Shown piece after piece: positions 54,552-63,973 of a stretch of DNA of 64,000 nt; within the stretch, counting starts at the first letter, position 1, and each line of letters begins with the position of its first letter. The position numbers and the translations under genes were made by a program. Under the pieces are notes generated by a model. It was not told where the DNA came from, did no database searches, and worked only from the letters and a program-made list of their open reading frames with translations. The stretch is from Marinicauda pacifica (GTDB taxonomy: Bacteria > Pseudomonadota > Alphaproteobacteria > Caulobacterales > Maricaulaceae), in NCBI RefSeq assembly GCF_004793635.1, contig NZ_SRXV01000001.1:1054501-1118500 (forward strand). The letters are read 5' to 3'.

Positions 54552-55697
54552 ATGTCCCTTCGCATTCGCATGATCGAACGCCTCTCGGAGATCTCGCGCG
54601 AGGCTTGGGACGCCGTCGCCAATCCGCCCGGTGCCGCGTACGACCCTTTTCTGTCCTGGAATTTTCTGGAGGCTCTGGAGAGTTCGGGGTGCGCGGCGGA
54701 AGACACCGGCTGGGGTCCCAAGCACCTTCTGGCCGAGGACGAGGCGACCGGCGCGCTCGTTGGAGCTTTGCCGCTTTACCTGAAAGGCCATTCCTACGGC
54801 GAATTCGTGTTCGATCACGGCTGGGCCAACGCCTTCGAAACCGCCGGAGGGCAGTATTACCCCAAGCTCCTGACCGCAATTCCCTTCACGCCTGCCACCG
54901 GACGCCGCGTGCTGGCCAGCCATCGGGACGTCCAGGTCGCCCTCGTGGAGGCTGCCCGCCATGTCGTGGGCGAATGGGGCCTGTCGTCCTGGCACGTGCT
55001 ATTCCCTGAAGAAGACGCCTGGCAGGCGCTCGGGGAGGCAGGTCTGCTAAAACGCTGCGATATCCAGTTCATCTGGACCAATCGCGGCTATGGCAGTTAC
55101 GACGACTTCCTCGCCGACCTCTCCTCACGAAAGCGTAAGGCGCTGCGCAAGGAGCGCGTCGCCGCATGCGAGGGTCTCACCATTGAGGCGCTTCGCGGTT
55201 CGGATCTGACAGAACACCATTGGGACGTCTTCTTCGCCTGCTACCAGGAGACCGGCGCGCGCAAATGGGGCACGCCCTACCTCAATCGTGAATTCTTCGC
55301 ACTCATCCACGAACGCATGGCTGACGACGTGTTGCTGGTCATGGCGCGCAACGAGGCGGGTTATATCGCTGCGGCCCTGAACTTCATCGGCTCGCACGCC
55401 CTCTTCGGCCGGTATTGGGGCATTCTGGAGCACCGGGACAATCTTCACTTCGAACTTTGCTATCATCGCGCAATCGATTTCGCGATCGAGCACCGCCTCG
55501 AACGGGTCGAGGCCGGCGCCCAGGGGCCCCACAAGATGCCGCGCGGATACCGGCCCCAGGCTGTCTACTCGGCCCACTACCTGCCCGATGAGAGTTTCGC
55601 AGATGCGGTAGATCGTTATCTGCGCCGCGAGCGCGTCGCGATCGCTCAAGAGATCGAGGACCTGGAAACCGAAATGCCCTTCAAGCAGGATCTATGA
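54552..55697 (+). CDS. FemAB/GNAT-like acyltransferase (COG3146 type)
   Basis: This 381-residue protein belongs to the COG3146 group of FemAB-like proteins: it begins SLRIRMIERLSEISREAWDA, contains GWANAFETAGGQYYPKLLTAIPFTPATGRR and ends in an acidic tail. The exact activity is not known. The ATG at 54552 fits the family start; an in-frame ATG at 54513 exists. Its stop overlaps the next gene (ATGA), so it is the first gene of a coupled trio. Confidence 0.8.
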   Translation: MSLRIRMIERLSEISREAWDAVANPPGAAYDPFLSWNFLEALESSGCAAEDTGWGPKHLLAEDEATGALVGALPLYLKGHSYGEFVFDHGWANAFETAGGQYYPKLLTAIPFTPATGRRVLASHRDVQVALVEAARHVVGEWGLSSWHVLFPEEDAWQALGEAGLLKRCDIQFIWTNRGYGSYDDFLADLSSRKRKALRKERVAACEGLTIEALRGSDLTEHHWDVFFACYQETGARKWGTPYLNREFFALIHERMADDVLLVMARNEAGYIAAALNFIGSHALFGRYWGILEHRDNLHFELCYHRAIDFAIEHRLERVEAGAQGPHKMPRGYRPQAVYSAHYLPDESFADAVDRYLRRERVAIAQEIEDLETEMPFKQDL

Positions 55698-56254
55698 CCG
55701 GTTTCGTGAAACTCACCACACCGCTGGAGGCCAGCCAGGCGCAACCGGTTCTGGCCGCCCTGAGGGGTGCCGGCATCGAGGCTTTTGCGCACAATGAACA
55801 ACGCATTGGCGTCCTGTCGGGCCAAATGTCGGTATCAGACGGCTTCCCCATCTATGTCCGGTCCGATCAGCGCACGGATGCAGAGGCGTTCCTGCGTCGC
55901 CCCGGCCGCCTAGGTGCCAGCCTCGAACTGGACGCGAACGCCCTGGCGTGTCCTCGATGCGGCGGCTCCACGCGCGGCGTAGCCGGGCGCACCATGCGGA
56001 TGAAGACGCGCCTCAGGCAACTTGCAGGCCTGCCAGCCCCCCTGGCGGCCCGCGAATGCGTGGAATGCTGGCATGGCTGGTATCCGGGTAGCCGCAAACC
56101 CTTCACCCGCCAGGAACTCGGCTACAATCCGGACGCTCCGCTGGTTGACTGGCGTGCGATGGCAAAAAAATTCAAAGCCTTTTTGGCGTGGACGCGTTCT
56201 ATCGGTTATCACGACCGTTCGCGCAGCGATGATGACAGGGAGCCGCCTCAATGA
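55694..56254 (+). CDS. DUF2007-like protein with zinc-ribbon C-terminal part
   Basis: This 186-residue protein has an N-terminal alpha/beta part (residues 1-70: FVKLTTPLEASQAQPVLAALRGAGIEA, then PIYVRSDQ) resembling the DUF2007 ACT-like module, and a middle part with CPRCGG and a later CVECW, a possible zinc ribbon. The C-terminal tail is basic and then acidic. It is coupled by ATGA overlaps to both neighbours. Function is not known. Confidence 0.75.
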   Translation: MTGFVKLTTPLEASQAQPVLAALRGAGIEAFAHNEQRIGVLSGQMSVSDGFPIYVRSDQRTDAEAFLRRPGRLGASLELDANALACPRCGGSTRGVAGRTMRMKTRLRQLAGLPAPLAARECVECWHGWYPGSRKPFTRQELGYNPDAPLVDWRAMAKKFKAFLAWTRSIGYHDRSRSDDDREPPQ

Positions 56255-56682
56255 GCCTTCACGGCGATTACGACGACGAGAATGTCTTTGCCAAGATGAT
56301 CTCCGGGCAGATTCCAGCGGTCACAGTCCATGAAGACGAGCATGTTCTCTGCGTCATGGACATCTTTCCCCAGAGTCCGGGCCACACGCTCGTCATTCCC
56401 AAGGAACGCGCGCGCAACCTGCTGGAACTCTCCGACGAAGCCGCACAGGCGGCGATCACGCGGGTCAAAGCCATCGCCAAGGCGGTTGCCAGGGGACTGG
56501 ATCCTGACGGCGTGACCGTTACCCAGTTCAACGGGGCGCCGGCCGGACAGTCGATCTTTCACATTCACTTCCACGTGATCCCGCGATATACCGGCCAGGC
56601 CATCGGAGAACACGGCCAGAGCGGCCAGGCCAATACCGAAACGCTCAAGGCCCAGGCTGAAAAGATCAAGGCAGCGCTGTAG
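56251..56682 (+). CDS. HIT-family hydrolase
   Basis: This 143-residue protein has the histidine-triad motif HIHFHVIPR with His104, His106 and His108 and the upstream IFPQSPGHTLVIPKER strand. HIT proteins hydrolyse nucleoside phosphoramidates or dinucleotides such as AppppA; the short Hint-like form here suggests a nucleoside phosphoramidase. It is the last gene of the coupled trio with a FemAB-like and a zinc-ribbon protein. Confidence 0.92.
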   Translation: MSLHGDYDDENVFAKMISGQIPAVTVHEDEHVLCVMDIFPQSPGHTLVIPKERARNLLELSDEAAQAAITRVKAIAKAVARGLDPDGVTVTQFNGAPAGQSIFHIHFHVIPRYTGQAIGEHGQSGQANTETLKAQAEKIKAAL

Positions 56683-56720
56683 CCGGGGAACCCGTCGCGG
56701 CATGACCCGTTGGTCTCGCC

Positions 56721-57764
56721 ATGACAATCAGCCTCATTGCCAATCTGCCCCTTCCAGCCGTCATTGCCGGCTTCCTGATCTGCACGCTCATCATTGCGTC
56801 GGCCGGTGCGCAACTCGCCGAGCGGTGCGACGTGATTGCCGACCGCACCGGCTGGGGGGAAGCGCTGGTCGGCGCGGTGCTGCTGGGCGCGGCCACGTCC
56901 CTGCCCGGCATCATCACGTCGGTCGCAACCGCCGCACAGGGTTTTCCCGCCTTGTCGAGCTCGAACGCGGTGGGCGGCATAGCCGTCCAGACCGCCTTTC
57001 TTGCCATCGCCGATCTGGTCTACCGCCGCGCCAATCTCGAACACGCAGCGGCCTCTCTGGCCAATATCACCGAAGGGGCGCTGCTCCTGGCAATGCTGGC
57101 AATCCCGCTCGTGACCTATTCGGGACCGGATTTCACGATCGCCGGCATCCACCCGTCGACAATCGTCATGCTCGCCGCCTATGGGTTCGGGCTGCAGCTG
57201 GTGCGCCGTGCGCGTACGGCGCCCATGTGGACGCCCGAAATGACGCGCGAAACGCAGGAAGACGAAGCCGAGGGGGCGCCTGAGGAAAACGGCGAGACAC
57301 CGGGCGCGCCACCGTGGACGAGTTTCGCCCTTCTGGCTCTGCTCACCGGACTGGCCGGCTTCGGCATCAGCCAGTTCGCCGTCGTGCTCGCGGACCGTAC
57401 GCCGCTGTCCGAGGTCGCAATCGGCGGGCTGTTTACTGCCATCGCGACCTCCCTGCCCGAGCTGGTAACGTCAATTGCGGCCGTGCGGCGTGGAGCGCTC
57501 ACGCTTGCAGTCGGCGGAATACTCGGCGGGAACGCTTTCGACACGCTCTTCCTGTCGTTTTCCGACATCGCCTACCGGGGCGGATCGCTCTACCACGCGA
57601 TGCCGACGGGTGCGGTCTTCACGATCTCGATGTCGATCCTGATGACCGCCGTGCTCATGCTCGGGCTGCTGCGCCGGCAACGCGTGGGATTTGCCGGCAT
57701 CGGCTTTGAAAGCGCCCTCATTCTCGCCTTCTATGCCGTGACCGTCGGGGTTCTCTTTTTCTGA
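56721..57764 (+). CDS. CaCA-family cation exchanger
   Basis: This 347-residue inner-membrane protein has two inverted halves, each with an alpha-repeat: GAVLLGAATSLPGIITSVA near 50 and GGLFTAIATSLPELVTSIA near 235. The two are joined by an acidic, Pro-rich linker (about 173-195). The second repeat keeps the ion-coordinating ATSLPE glutamate, while the first has Gly in its place. It likely exchanges Ca2+ or Na+ for H+. It starts 38 bp after the HIT gene. Confidence 0.85.
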   Translation: MTISLIANLPLPAVIAGFLICTLIIASAGAQLAERCDVIADRTGWGEALVGAVLLGAATSLPGIITSVATAAQGFPALSSSNAVGGIAVQTAFLAIADLVYRRANLEHAAASLANITEGALLLAMLAIPLVTYSGPDFTIAGIHPSTIVMLAAYGFGLQLVRRARTAPMWTPEMTRETQEDEAEGAPEENGETPGAPPWTSFALLALLTGLAGFGISQFAVVLADRTPLSEVAIGGLFTAIATSLPELVTSIAAVRRGALTLAVGGILGGNAFDTLFLSFSDIAYRGGSLYHAMPTGAVFTISMSILMTAVLMLGLLRRQRVGFAGIGFESALILAFYAVTVGVLFF

Positions 57765-57770
57765 GCCGCC

Positions 57771-59042
57771 CTACGGCTCGCACGCCTGTCCCGTGCGCCG
57801 CTCGAAGTCGGCGCACAACGCATCCGCCGCACCTGCATCTCCGGCGCGTGACAGGACGCCCGCAAGCCCGCGAACGGCCGCTTGGTTGAGCGGATCGGAG
57901 GACAGCACACGGCGATACCAGAGTTCGGCCTCGCCCAGCGATCCGCGCTCATCATGGCGGGCCGCAACCGACAGGCCGACTTCACTGTGCCAGGGCCGGA
58001 TTTCCAGCGGCCGCGCATCATAGGTGCGCGCCATCACCTCATAGGCCTGTTCCAGATAGGACAGCGCGGCGGCCTCATCACCGCGGAAGCTGGCCATTTC
58101 TGAGAGATTGATGAGCGCCCCCCAGGCGTCGGGATCGATCACGAGGGCGCGCGCGTAAGCGTCTTCGGCGGCGGAAAATTCGCCTTGTGCCGCCAGCACC
58201 AGCCCGAGCGACCGATAGGCGCGCGCATGCGCAGGATTTTCCCGTATCGCCGCTTCGGCCAGCCTGCGCGCACGTGTCAGAACGCGCTGCGCCTCCTCGG
58301 TGTCGAGATAGCCGGAGGCCAATGCCTCACCCAGGCTTGTGCGCTCAATCGGGGTACCCGCTTCGCCGCGCCAGCGGATGACCTGCTGTGTGAGCGCGTT
58401 CGACAGGCCGGCAAGTGCGGCGCCATTATCCGGATCACCTTCGAGCACCGCTTCGTAGAGACGCAGCGCCGCTTCGTTATCGGTTCGGGTAAACTGGTGA
58501 TAGAAGGCATCGGCCCGGCGCAAGGTGACCGCATCCGGATTTTCAGGCGCGCTCTCTGCCTCCGGATCGGGGCCGGGGTCGGCGTCCGGGGCGTCCACCT
58601 CCGGACGCAGCATGAACATCGACGCAGCGATCAGGGCAAGGCCGATCACAGCGCCACCGGCGAGAAGCCGTCTGCGGCCGCGCTGCCGAGGCGGGGCGGC
58701 GAAGACCGGCGCCTGCGCGGGCATGACCTCGGGCGTCGCAATCAGGCGGTAGCCGCGCTTGGGCACGGTTTCGATAAAGCGCGGTGTTCGCGCGTCGTCG
58801 CCGAGGGCTTGGCGCAGCTTCCACACCGTCCGGCCCAGCGCATCGTCGTTGACGTGAACGCCGCCCCAGACCGCGGCGCCAATCTCGGTACGCGACAGCA
58901 CTTCGCCGGGGCGAGCCGCGAGCAGGACGAGCAAATCCATCACGCGCGGCTCGACCTCGCGCTCCCCGTCCGGCCCGATCAGGCGTTTGCGGACCGGCTC
59001 GACCTGCCATTCAAGCAGCTGGAAGGGCGCAGCCTCGCCCAT
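57771..59042 (-). CDS. CadC-like transmembrane winged-helix regulator with TPR domain
   Basis: This 423-residue protein has an OmpR/PhoB-type DNA-binding domain at about 10-105 (ARPGEVLSRTEIGAAVWGG and TVWKLRQALGDD, then FIETVPKRGYRL), a single membrane helix at about 125-146, an acidic linker and a periplasmic TPR domain (about 175-420) with repeats such as AAEDAYARALVIDPDAWGALINL. It has no receiver domain, so it senses directly across the membrane as CadC does. It is divergent from an S41 protease gene. Confidence 0.87.
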   Translation of the reverse strand: MGEAAPFQLLEWQVEPVRKRLIGPDGEREVEPRVMDLLVLLAARPGEVLSRTEIGAAVWGGVHVNDDALGRTVWKLRQALGDDARTPRFIETVPKRGYRLIATPEVMPAQAPVFAAPPRQRGRRRLLAGGAVIGLALIAASMFMLRPEVDAPDADPGPDPEAESAPENPDAVTLRRADAFYHQFTRTDNEAALRLYEAVLEGDPDNGAALAGLSNALTQQVIRWRGEAGTPIERTSLGEALASGYLDTEEAQRVLTRARRLAEAAIRENPAHARAYRSLGLVLAAQGEFSAAEDAYARALVIDPDAWGALINLSEMASFRGDEAAALSYLEQAYEVMARTYDARPLEIRPWHSEVGLSVAARHDERGSLGEAELWYRRVLSSDPLNQAAVRGLAGVLSRAGDAGAADALCADFERRTGQACEP

Positions 59043-59149
59043 CGCACACCCCTTTGCTCTTTAAAAATCCGGCCGGGGGAGAAAAAGGTCAGATGATCGG
59101 GAAGCCCCGGTCATGGCAGGTTAGAAGCGCTTGTGGCGAGGTGGAAGAC

Positions 59150-60649
59150 ATGTTCTCACCCGGTCGGACAACCCGGCCTGATAAAAAGAGGCCTGCCTTG
59201 AAACCCGTAACCTTGATATCCTTGATCTCGATCCTTCCCCTTGCGCTCTCTTGCGCTTCCGCGACCGCGCAGACAGTGTCAGAGCAGGAGGCCGAGGCCG
59301 ACCTCGTCGCCCTGTATGAGGGGCTTGAGGCCGCACAGAACGATCTGTTCGTGCACACGCCCCGCTCGGCCTTCGATCAGCGCTATGACGAACTCATCCG
59401 CCAGATCGACGGACCGGTGGAGCTGGGTGAGTTTCACGAGATCGCCCAGCGCTTCGCCGCTCTGGCGCGCATCGCGCACACCAGGATCGTGAGCCCTCAC
59501 CCTGACTGGAACGATCATCTGGAAACCGGACGATTCTTTCCTCTCAGCCTGCGCGTGCATGAAGGCGAGGTGATCGTGACCGAGGCCCCGGCCGACAGCC
59601 CGGTTCAACCCGGCGACCGCATCCTGTCTATCGATGGCCAGGTCAATCCGGTCTGGCTGGCCCGGCTGACGCGCAATATCGCCGCCGACACGCCCGCCCT
59701 GGCGTACAGCCAGCTTGAAGGCTCCGAACTCTATTATTTCTGGCTCGAATACGGCGAGCCGGACTCGTTCGACATCGCCTATGAACGCCAGGGCGAGCGG
59801 GCCCGGGCCCGGATCGCCGCCGCATCGCTGGACGAGCTGCGTAACTCGGTGGGTATCGAGAATGCCTTCTCCTTAGCGGGGCGCGAAGCCCGAATGGTGG
59901 ACCAAACGATCGCCTACCTTCGCCCCGGTGCGTTCTATAATGTCGATGCCACGACGCCCGAAGAGGCCTATGATCCAGAGGCAACGCGAGCCTTCATCGC
60001 CTATATCGATGCTGCCTATCGGGACTTTATCGAAGCGGGCGCCGAGGCCTTGATCCTGGACCTGAGGGACAATCCGGGCGGGGATAATTCCTATTCAGAC
60101 CCGGTTGTCGCCTGGTTCGCGGACGAGCCTTTCCGCTTCGCCTCCGACTTCCAGATCAAGGTGAGCGAGTCCACGATCGCCTCCAACCAGGCGCGCGTCG
60201 ACGCCCTGACCGAAGGTGAGACCAGCGCTTCCTCCCGCCTGGCCGAACTCTACGCGGCCGCCGAGCCCGGCGAAACCGTCTCGTACGAGATCCCCTATGC
60301 CCAACCCCGCGAGGGCCAGCGTTTCGATGGCGAGGTCTACGTTCTGGTCAACCGCTTCTCCTTCTCGAATGCGGTATCGACCGGCGCCCTGATCCAGGAT
60401 TACGGCTTCGGCACGATCATGGGGGAGCCGACCACTGACATGGCGACCACCTATGGCGCCATGGAGCACTTCACCCTGCCCCATTCCGAATTTCTGGTCG
60501 GCTATCCCAAGGCGCTCATCATCCGCCCGAACGGGGAGCGCGAGACCCATCCCCTCACGCCCGATGTCTTCCTGCCCGCCCCGGCGATCCGCAGCGAACA
60601 GGACGTGATGCTGAACGCCGCGATTGCCTACATTCAGGAGCGCAAATGA
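59150..60649 (+). CDS. secreted S41-family peptidase (C-terminal-processing type)
   Basis: This protein of about 499 residues has a signal peptide (LKPVTLISLISILPLALSC), a PDZ-like part (SPVQPGDRILSIDGQ) and an S41 domain with LILDLRDNPGGDNSYSDP and the catalytic serine in NRFSFSNAVSTGALIQ. The ATG at 59150 has AGGTGG 7 nt upstream; a TTG at 59198 with GAGG would give a shorter, tidier signal peptide, so the start is uncertain by 16 codons. It is divergent from the CadC-like regulator, which may control it. A strong terminator follows. Confidence 0.87.
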   Translation: MFSPGRTTRPDKKRPALKPVTLISLISILPLALSCASATAQTVSEQEAEADLVALYEGLEAAQNDLFVHTPRSAFDQRYDELIRQIDGPVELGEFHEIAQRFAALARIAHTRIVSPHPDWNDHLETGRFFPLSLRVHEGEVIVTEAPADSPVQPGDRILSIDGQVNPVWLARLTRNIAADTPALAYSQLEGSELYYFWLEYGEPDSFDIAYERQGERARARIAAASLDELRNSVGIENAFSLAGREARMVDQTIAYLRPGAFYNVDATTPEEAYDPEATRAFIAYIDAAYRDFIEAGAEALILDLRDNPGGDNSYSDPVVAWFADEPFRFASDFQIKVSESTIASNQARVDALTEGETSASSRLAELYAAAEPGETVSYEIPYAQPREGQRFDGEVYVLVNRFSFSNAVSTGALIQDYGFGTIMGEPTTDMATTYGAMEHFTLPHSEFLVGYPKALIIRPNGERETHPLTPDVFLPAPAIRSEQDVMLNAAIAYIQERK

Positions 60650-60651
60650 AC

Positions 60652-60688
60652 AAAAAAGCCCCGGCGCAAGCAGCGCCGGGGCTTTTTT
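60652..60688. terminator. bidirectional terminator between S41 peptidase and ndk
   Basis: Six A residues, GCCCCGGCGC (60658-60667), a 5-nt loop, GCGCCGGGGC (60673-60682) and six T residues. It serves both convergent genes. Confidence 0.92.
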
Positions 60689-60714
60689 CTGCCTTGCGGC
60701 CGGTGCGGCCTGGC

Positions 60715-61137
60715 TTAGCCGACGATCTCGTCTTCCTTGAAGAAGAACGGAATTTCCTGCGCGGCGGTTTCCGGCGCGTCGGAGCCATGCACGGTGTTGG
60801 CTTCGATGGACTCGGCGAAGCTGGCCCGAATGGTGCCCTCGGCGGCATCTTCCGGGTTCGTCGCGCCCATCACGTCACGGTATTTCGCGATCGCGTTCTC
60901 GCCTTCGAGAACCTGAACCACGACCGGGCCGGAAATCATGAAGGAAACCAGGTCGTTGAAGAAGGGGCGCTCCTTGTGGACGGCGTAGAAGCCTTCGGCC
61001 TGCTCGCGCGTCATCTTGATGCGCTTCTGGGCAATGATGCGCAGACCGGCGTCTTCGATCTTGGCATTGACCTTGCCGGTGATGTTGCGCGCAGTAGCAT
61101 CCGGCTTGATGATCGAGAAAGTGCGTTGAACGGCCAT
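60715..61137 (-). CDS. ndk: nucleoside diphosphate kinase
   Basis: This 140-residue enzyme phosphorylates nucleoside diphosphates by a phosphohistidine intermediate. It has the family motifs [14 protein letters not shown] at the start, [18 protein letters not shown] in the middle, and the catalytic His117 in [12 protein letters not shown]. The ATG at 61137 gives the standard length. It is the usual house-keeping form. Confidence 0.97.
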   Translation of the reverse strand: MAVQRTFSIIKPDATARNITGKVNAKIEDAGLRIIAQKRIKMTREQAEGFYAVHKERPFFNDLVSFMISGPVVVQVLEGENAIAKYRDVMGATNPEDAAEGTIRASFAESIEANTVHGSDAPETAAQEIPFFFKEDEIVG

Positions 61138-61230
61138 CGGTAAATTCCTTCTGGCTGGATGGGGAGGAAGTTGCGGCGGCTTATAGCGGCGCTTTTCCGG
61201 CGTGTGAAGCCGTGCTAACCGGCATCGCCC

Positions 61231-63123
61231 ATGCTGCACATCAACGACCTCACATATCACATTGAAGGCCGGCGCCTGTTCGATCAGGCGACGCTCTTCC
61301 TGCCTGCCAAGACCAAGATGGGACTGGTGGGACGCAACGGCACCGGCAAGTCCACCCTGTTCCGGCTGATCCGTGGCGAAACCACGCCCGATGACGGGTC
61401 GGTCTCGCTGCAGCCTGGCGCCCGGCTCGGCTCGGTCGCGCAGGAAGCACCCGGCGGCCCGACGACGGTGATGGACTACGTGCTGGAGGCCGATACCGAG
61501 CGCAGCGCACTCCTGGCCGAGGCAGAGACGGCTACCGATCCCAACCGCATTGCCGACATCCAGACGCGCCTTGCCGACATCGATGCGCATTCGGCCGAAG
61601 CGCGGGCCGGTTCCATCCTGCATGGGCTCGGTTTTTCGCCTGACGCCCAGCTGCGCCCCTGCGCCGAGTTCTCCGGCGGATGGCGCATGCGCGTGGCGCT
61701 GGCCGCCACGCTGTTCGCCGAACCCGATCTTCTGCTCCTGGACGAACCGACCAACTATCTCGACCTTGAAGGCGCGATCTGGCTGGAAACCCACTTGCAG
61801 CGCTACCCCGGTGCCGCGCTCGTCATCTCCCACGACCGCGATTTGCTCAACGCCAGCGTCGACGCGATCGCGCATCTAAACGAGGGAAAGCTGACGATCT
61901 GGGAAGGCGGGTACGACCAGTTCGAACGTCAGCTGGCCGAGCGCCAGCGTCTTCAGATGAAGCTGAAAGAGCGCCAGGAAGAGAAGCGCCGACACCTTCA
62001 AAGCTTCGTCGACCGGTTCAAGGCGAAGGCGAGCAAGGCCAAGCAGGCCCAGTCCCGCGTCAAGATGCTGGAAAAGATGGAGCCGGTGGCAACCAGCGTC
62101 GACAATCCCGTAGCCCCGTTCGAGTTTCCCGATGCACCCAGGCGCATGGGCAATCCGCTGATCCGGATCGAGGACGGCGCAACGGGCTACTCGCCCGAAA
62201 ATCCGGTCCTGACCGGGATGGATTTGCGCATCGATATCGATGACCGGATCGGTCTTCTGGGTCGCAACGGATCGGGCAAGTCGACCTTCGCGAAGTTCCT
62301 GACGGGGCATGTCGACCTGCTGGACGGCAGTTTCCGCATGCACAAGAAGGCAGAAATCGCCCACTTCAACCAGCACCAGATCGACGCCCTGCATCCCAAC
62401 CAGAGCGCCTACGACCATATTCTGGAGCTGATGGAAGATGCGACAGAGGCCCAGCGCCGCTCGCGCCTGGCCCGTTTCGGGCTGCCCGGAGACCGTCAGG
62501 AAACACCCGCCAAATCGCTGTCAGGGGGCGAGAAGGCACGCCTTCTGATGAACCTCATCAGCTTTCACGGCTCGCACCTGATGATACTGGACGAGCCGAC
62601 CAACCATCTCGACATGGACAGCCGTCAGGCCCTGATCGAGGCAATCAATGCCTTCGAAGGCGCGGTGCTGATCATCAGCCACGACCGCCACCTGATCGAG
62701 GCGTGTGTCGACCGGCTCTGGCTTTGTGCGGACGGGACGATCGCCCCCTATCAGGGCGATCTGGCCGACTATCGCCGGCTTGTGCTGAAAGGTGAGGAAG
62801 AGACGCGCCCGCGAGGACAGGCCAGGCCGACGGGCGGACAGAAGACCGAGCGCCGGCGCGACGCCGCAGAAGCGCGCGAGCGTCTCAAGCCCCTCAAGGC
62901 CGAGGCGGCCAGATGGGAAAAGGAAGCCGAGCGACTGAAGGGCGTCCTGGCCAAGATCGATGCCGGCCTGGCCACGCCCGGCCTCTGGGAAAAGGACCCC
63001 GCTCTGGCCACAGAGCTGAACAAGAAGCGCGCCCGGGCCGAAGATCTCATCGAAGAGGCAGAATTGAGTTGGCTCGAGGCCGAAGAAGCGTTCGAGACGG
63101 CCCGGGCCGAAGCCGGGCTCTAG
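61231..63123 (+). CDS. ABC-F family ATPase
   Basis: This 630-residue protein has two ABC domains without membrane helices: Walker [10 protein letters not shown] and GRNGSGKST, signatures SGGWRM and SGGEKARL, and Walker [14 protein letters not shown] and [15 protein letters not shown]-site-tRNA-interaction-motif-like linker rich in Lys and Gln (about 240-290) joins the domains and a charged coiled coil of about 100 residues ends the protein. ABC-F proteins act on the ribosome; this one resembles the YheS/Uup side. It is divergent from ndk. Confidence 0.9.
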   Translation: MLHINDLTYHIEGRRLFDQATLFLPAKTKMGLVGRNGTGKSTLFRLIRGETTPDDGSVSLQPGARLGSVAQEAPGGPTTVMDYVLEADTERSALLAEAETATDPNRIADIQTRLADIDAHSAEARAGSILHGLGFSPDAQLRPCAEFSGGWRMRVALAATLFAEPDLLLLDEPTNYLDLEGAIWLETHLQRYPGAALVISHDRDLLNASVDAIAHLNEGKLTIWEGGYDQFERQLAERQRLQMKLKERQEEKRRHLQSFVDRFKAKASKAKQAQSRVKMLEKMEPVATSVDNPVAPFEFPDAPRRMGNPLIRIEDGATGYSPENPVLTGMDLRIDIDDRIGLLGRNGSGKSTFAKFLTGHVDLLDGSFRMHKKAEIAHFNQHQIDALHPNQSAYDHILELMEDATEAQRRSRLARFGLPGDRQETPAKSLSGGEKARLLMNLISFHGSHLMILDEPTNHLDMDSRQALIEAINAFEGAVLIISHDRHLIEACVDRLWLCADGTIAPYQGDLADYRRLVLKGEEETRPRGQARPTGGQKTERRRDAAEARERLKPLKAEAARWEKEAERLKGVLAKIDAGLATPGLWEKDPALATELNKKRARAEDLIEEAELSWLEAEEAFETARAEAGL

Positions 63124-63145
63124 ACCGCGCCCGGCGAGCGAGACC

Positions 63146-63451
63146 CTAGCCGCACTTGACCTCCATCACCTCGCCATTTCCGCCAATGACGACATTCAGG
63201 CGCTCCGGGCGATAGTCCATGGTGACCATGTCGCCCTCGCCGTAAATCCGGTGCGGCTGCGGCAGGCTGGGCGTATGGACTTCTGTGCCCGGCTGACCCA
63301 CCAGCATCTGGTATTGATCGGCCGCGCACTCGCGCGCCTCCGCGCCGTCTTCATCGAGTTCGGACATGTCCACCTCGGTCACGTCCTGGTTGGCCGCGCA
63401 GGCCCCCAGAACCAGTCCGGCCAGCGAAATCATCGCGAATATGCGTATCAT
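63146..63451 (-). CDS. I78-type peptidase-inhibitor-like lipoprotein
   Basis: This 101-residue protein has a lipobox LVLGAC near residue 17, an acidic linker, and a small domain with CAADQYQMLVGQPG and a DYRPERLNVV segment, the pattern of the I78 serine-protease-inhibitor family. The ATG at 63451 overlaps the holC stop by four bases and follows GGGAGAAG; the earlier ATG at 63466 starts within holC. Confidence 0.75.
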   Translation of the reverse strand: MIRIFAMISLAGLVLGACAANQDVTEVDMSELDEDGAEARECAADQYQMLVGQPGTEVHTPSLPQPHRIYGEGDMVTMDYRPERLNVVIGGNGEVMEVKCG

Positions 63452-63903
63452 GCTTTCTTCTCCCATCGCCCCTGGTCGTTCTGACGCCAGTAGGACACCT
63501 CGGCATCGCCCTTACGGGCCGCCGACCAGAGTTCTCTGGCCCAGCTCACGCCGCCCTCGTCCCGAGCTTCGAACATCACCACGACGCGATCCCAGTCTGC
63601 CAGCGTTTCGATCTCGATCGGTGTCGCGTCGAGAAGAAAAAGCATGCTGGCGCCGTTAACGTTCCGTGTCTCTGTGGAAAGCAAGACAGGTTGTCGGCTC
63701 GCCTGGGGCTCGCTGTCACGTCCATGCGGCAGAAAGGCATCGTCGCGGAAGGTCCACAGATGTGCGTCCAGGGCCTCAAGCCGGGCCTCATCCTGGCTTG
63801 CGACCACCGCCCGCCCCCCGCGAGCAAGCAGCTTGGTCAGCAGCTCGGGCAGGGCTTCGTCCACGCTGGCTTGCTCAAGATGGTAGAACCAGAGTTCGGC
63901 CAC
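63448..63903 (-). CDS. holC: DNA polymerase III chi subunit
   Basis: This 151-residue clamp-loader accessory subunit links the polymerase to SSB. It begins MAELWFYHLEQASVDEALPELL and contains the typical FRDDAFLPHG segment and the VVVMFEA strand. Its end overlaps the I78-type lipoprotein gene by four bases. The partial gene just upstream appears to be pepA, the usual pepA-holC order. Confidence 0.9.
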   Translation of the reverse strand: MAELWFYHLEQASVDEALPELLTKLLARGGRAVVASQDEARLEALDAHLWTFRDDAFLPHGRDSEPQASRQPVLLSTETRNVNGASMLFLLDATPIEIETLADWDRVVVMFEARDEGGVSWARELWSAARKGDAEVSYWRQNDQGRWEKKA

Positions 63904-63927
63904 GCCGGCTGTCTCCCTTCAGGCATG

Positions 63928-63959
63928 AAAAAAGGGCGGCCCGTTCAAGACCGCCCTTT
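63928..63959. terminator. terminator between pepA-like gene and holC
   Basis: AAAGGGCGG (63931-63939) pairs with CCGCCCTTT (63951-63959), flanked by A and T tracts. On the minus strand it follows the pepA-like stop codon by 14 bp. Confidence 0.75.
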
Positions 63960-63973
63960 GGATCGTCCAGGCG

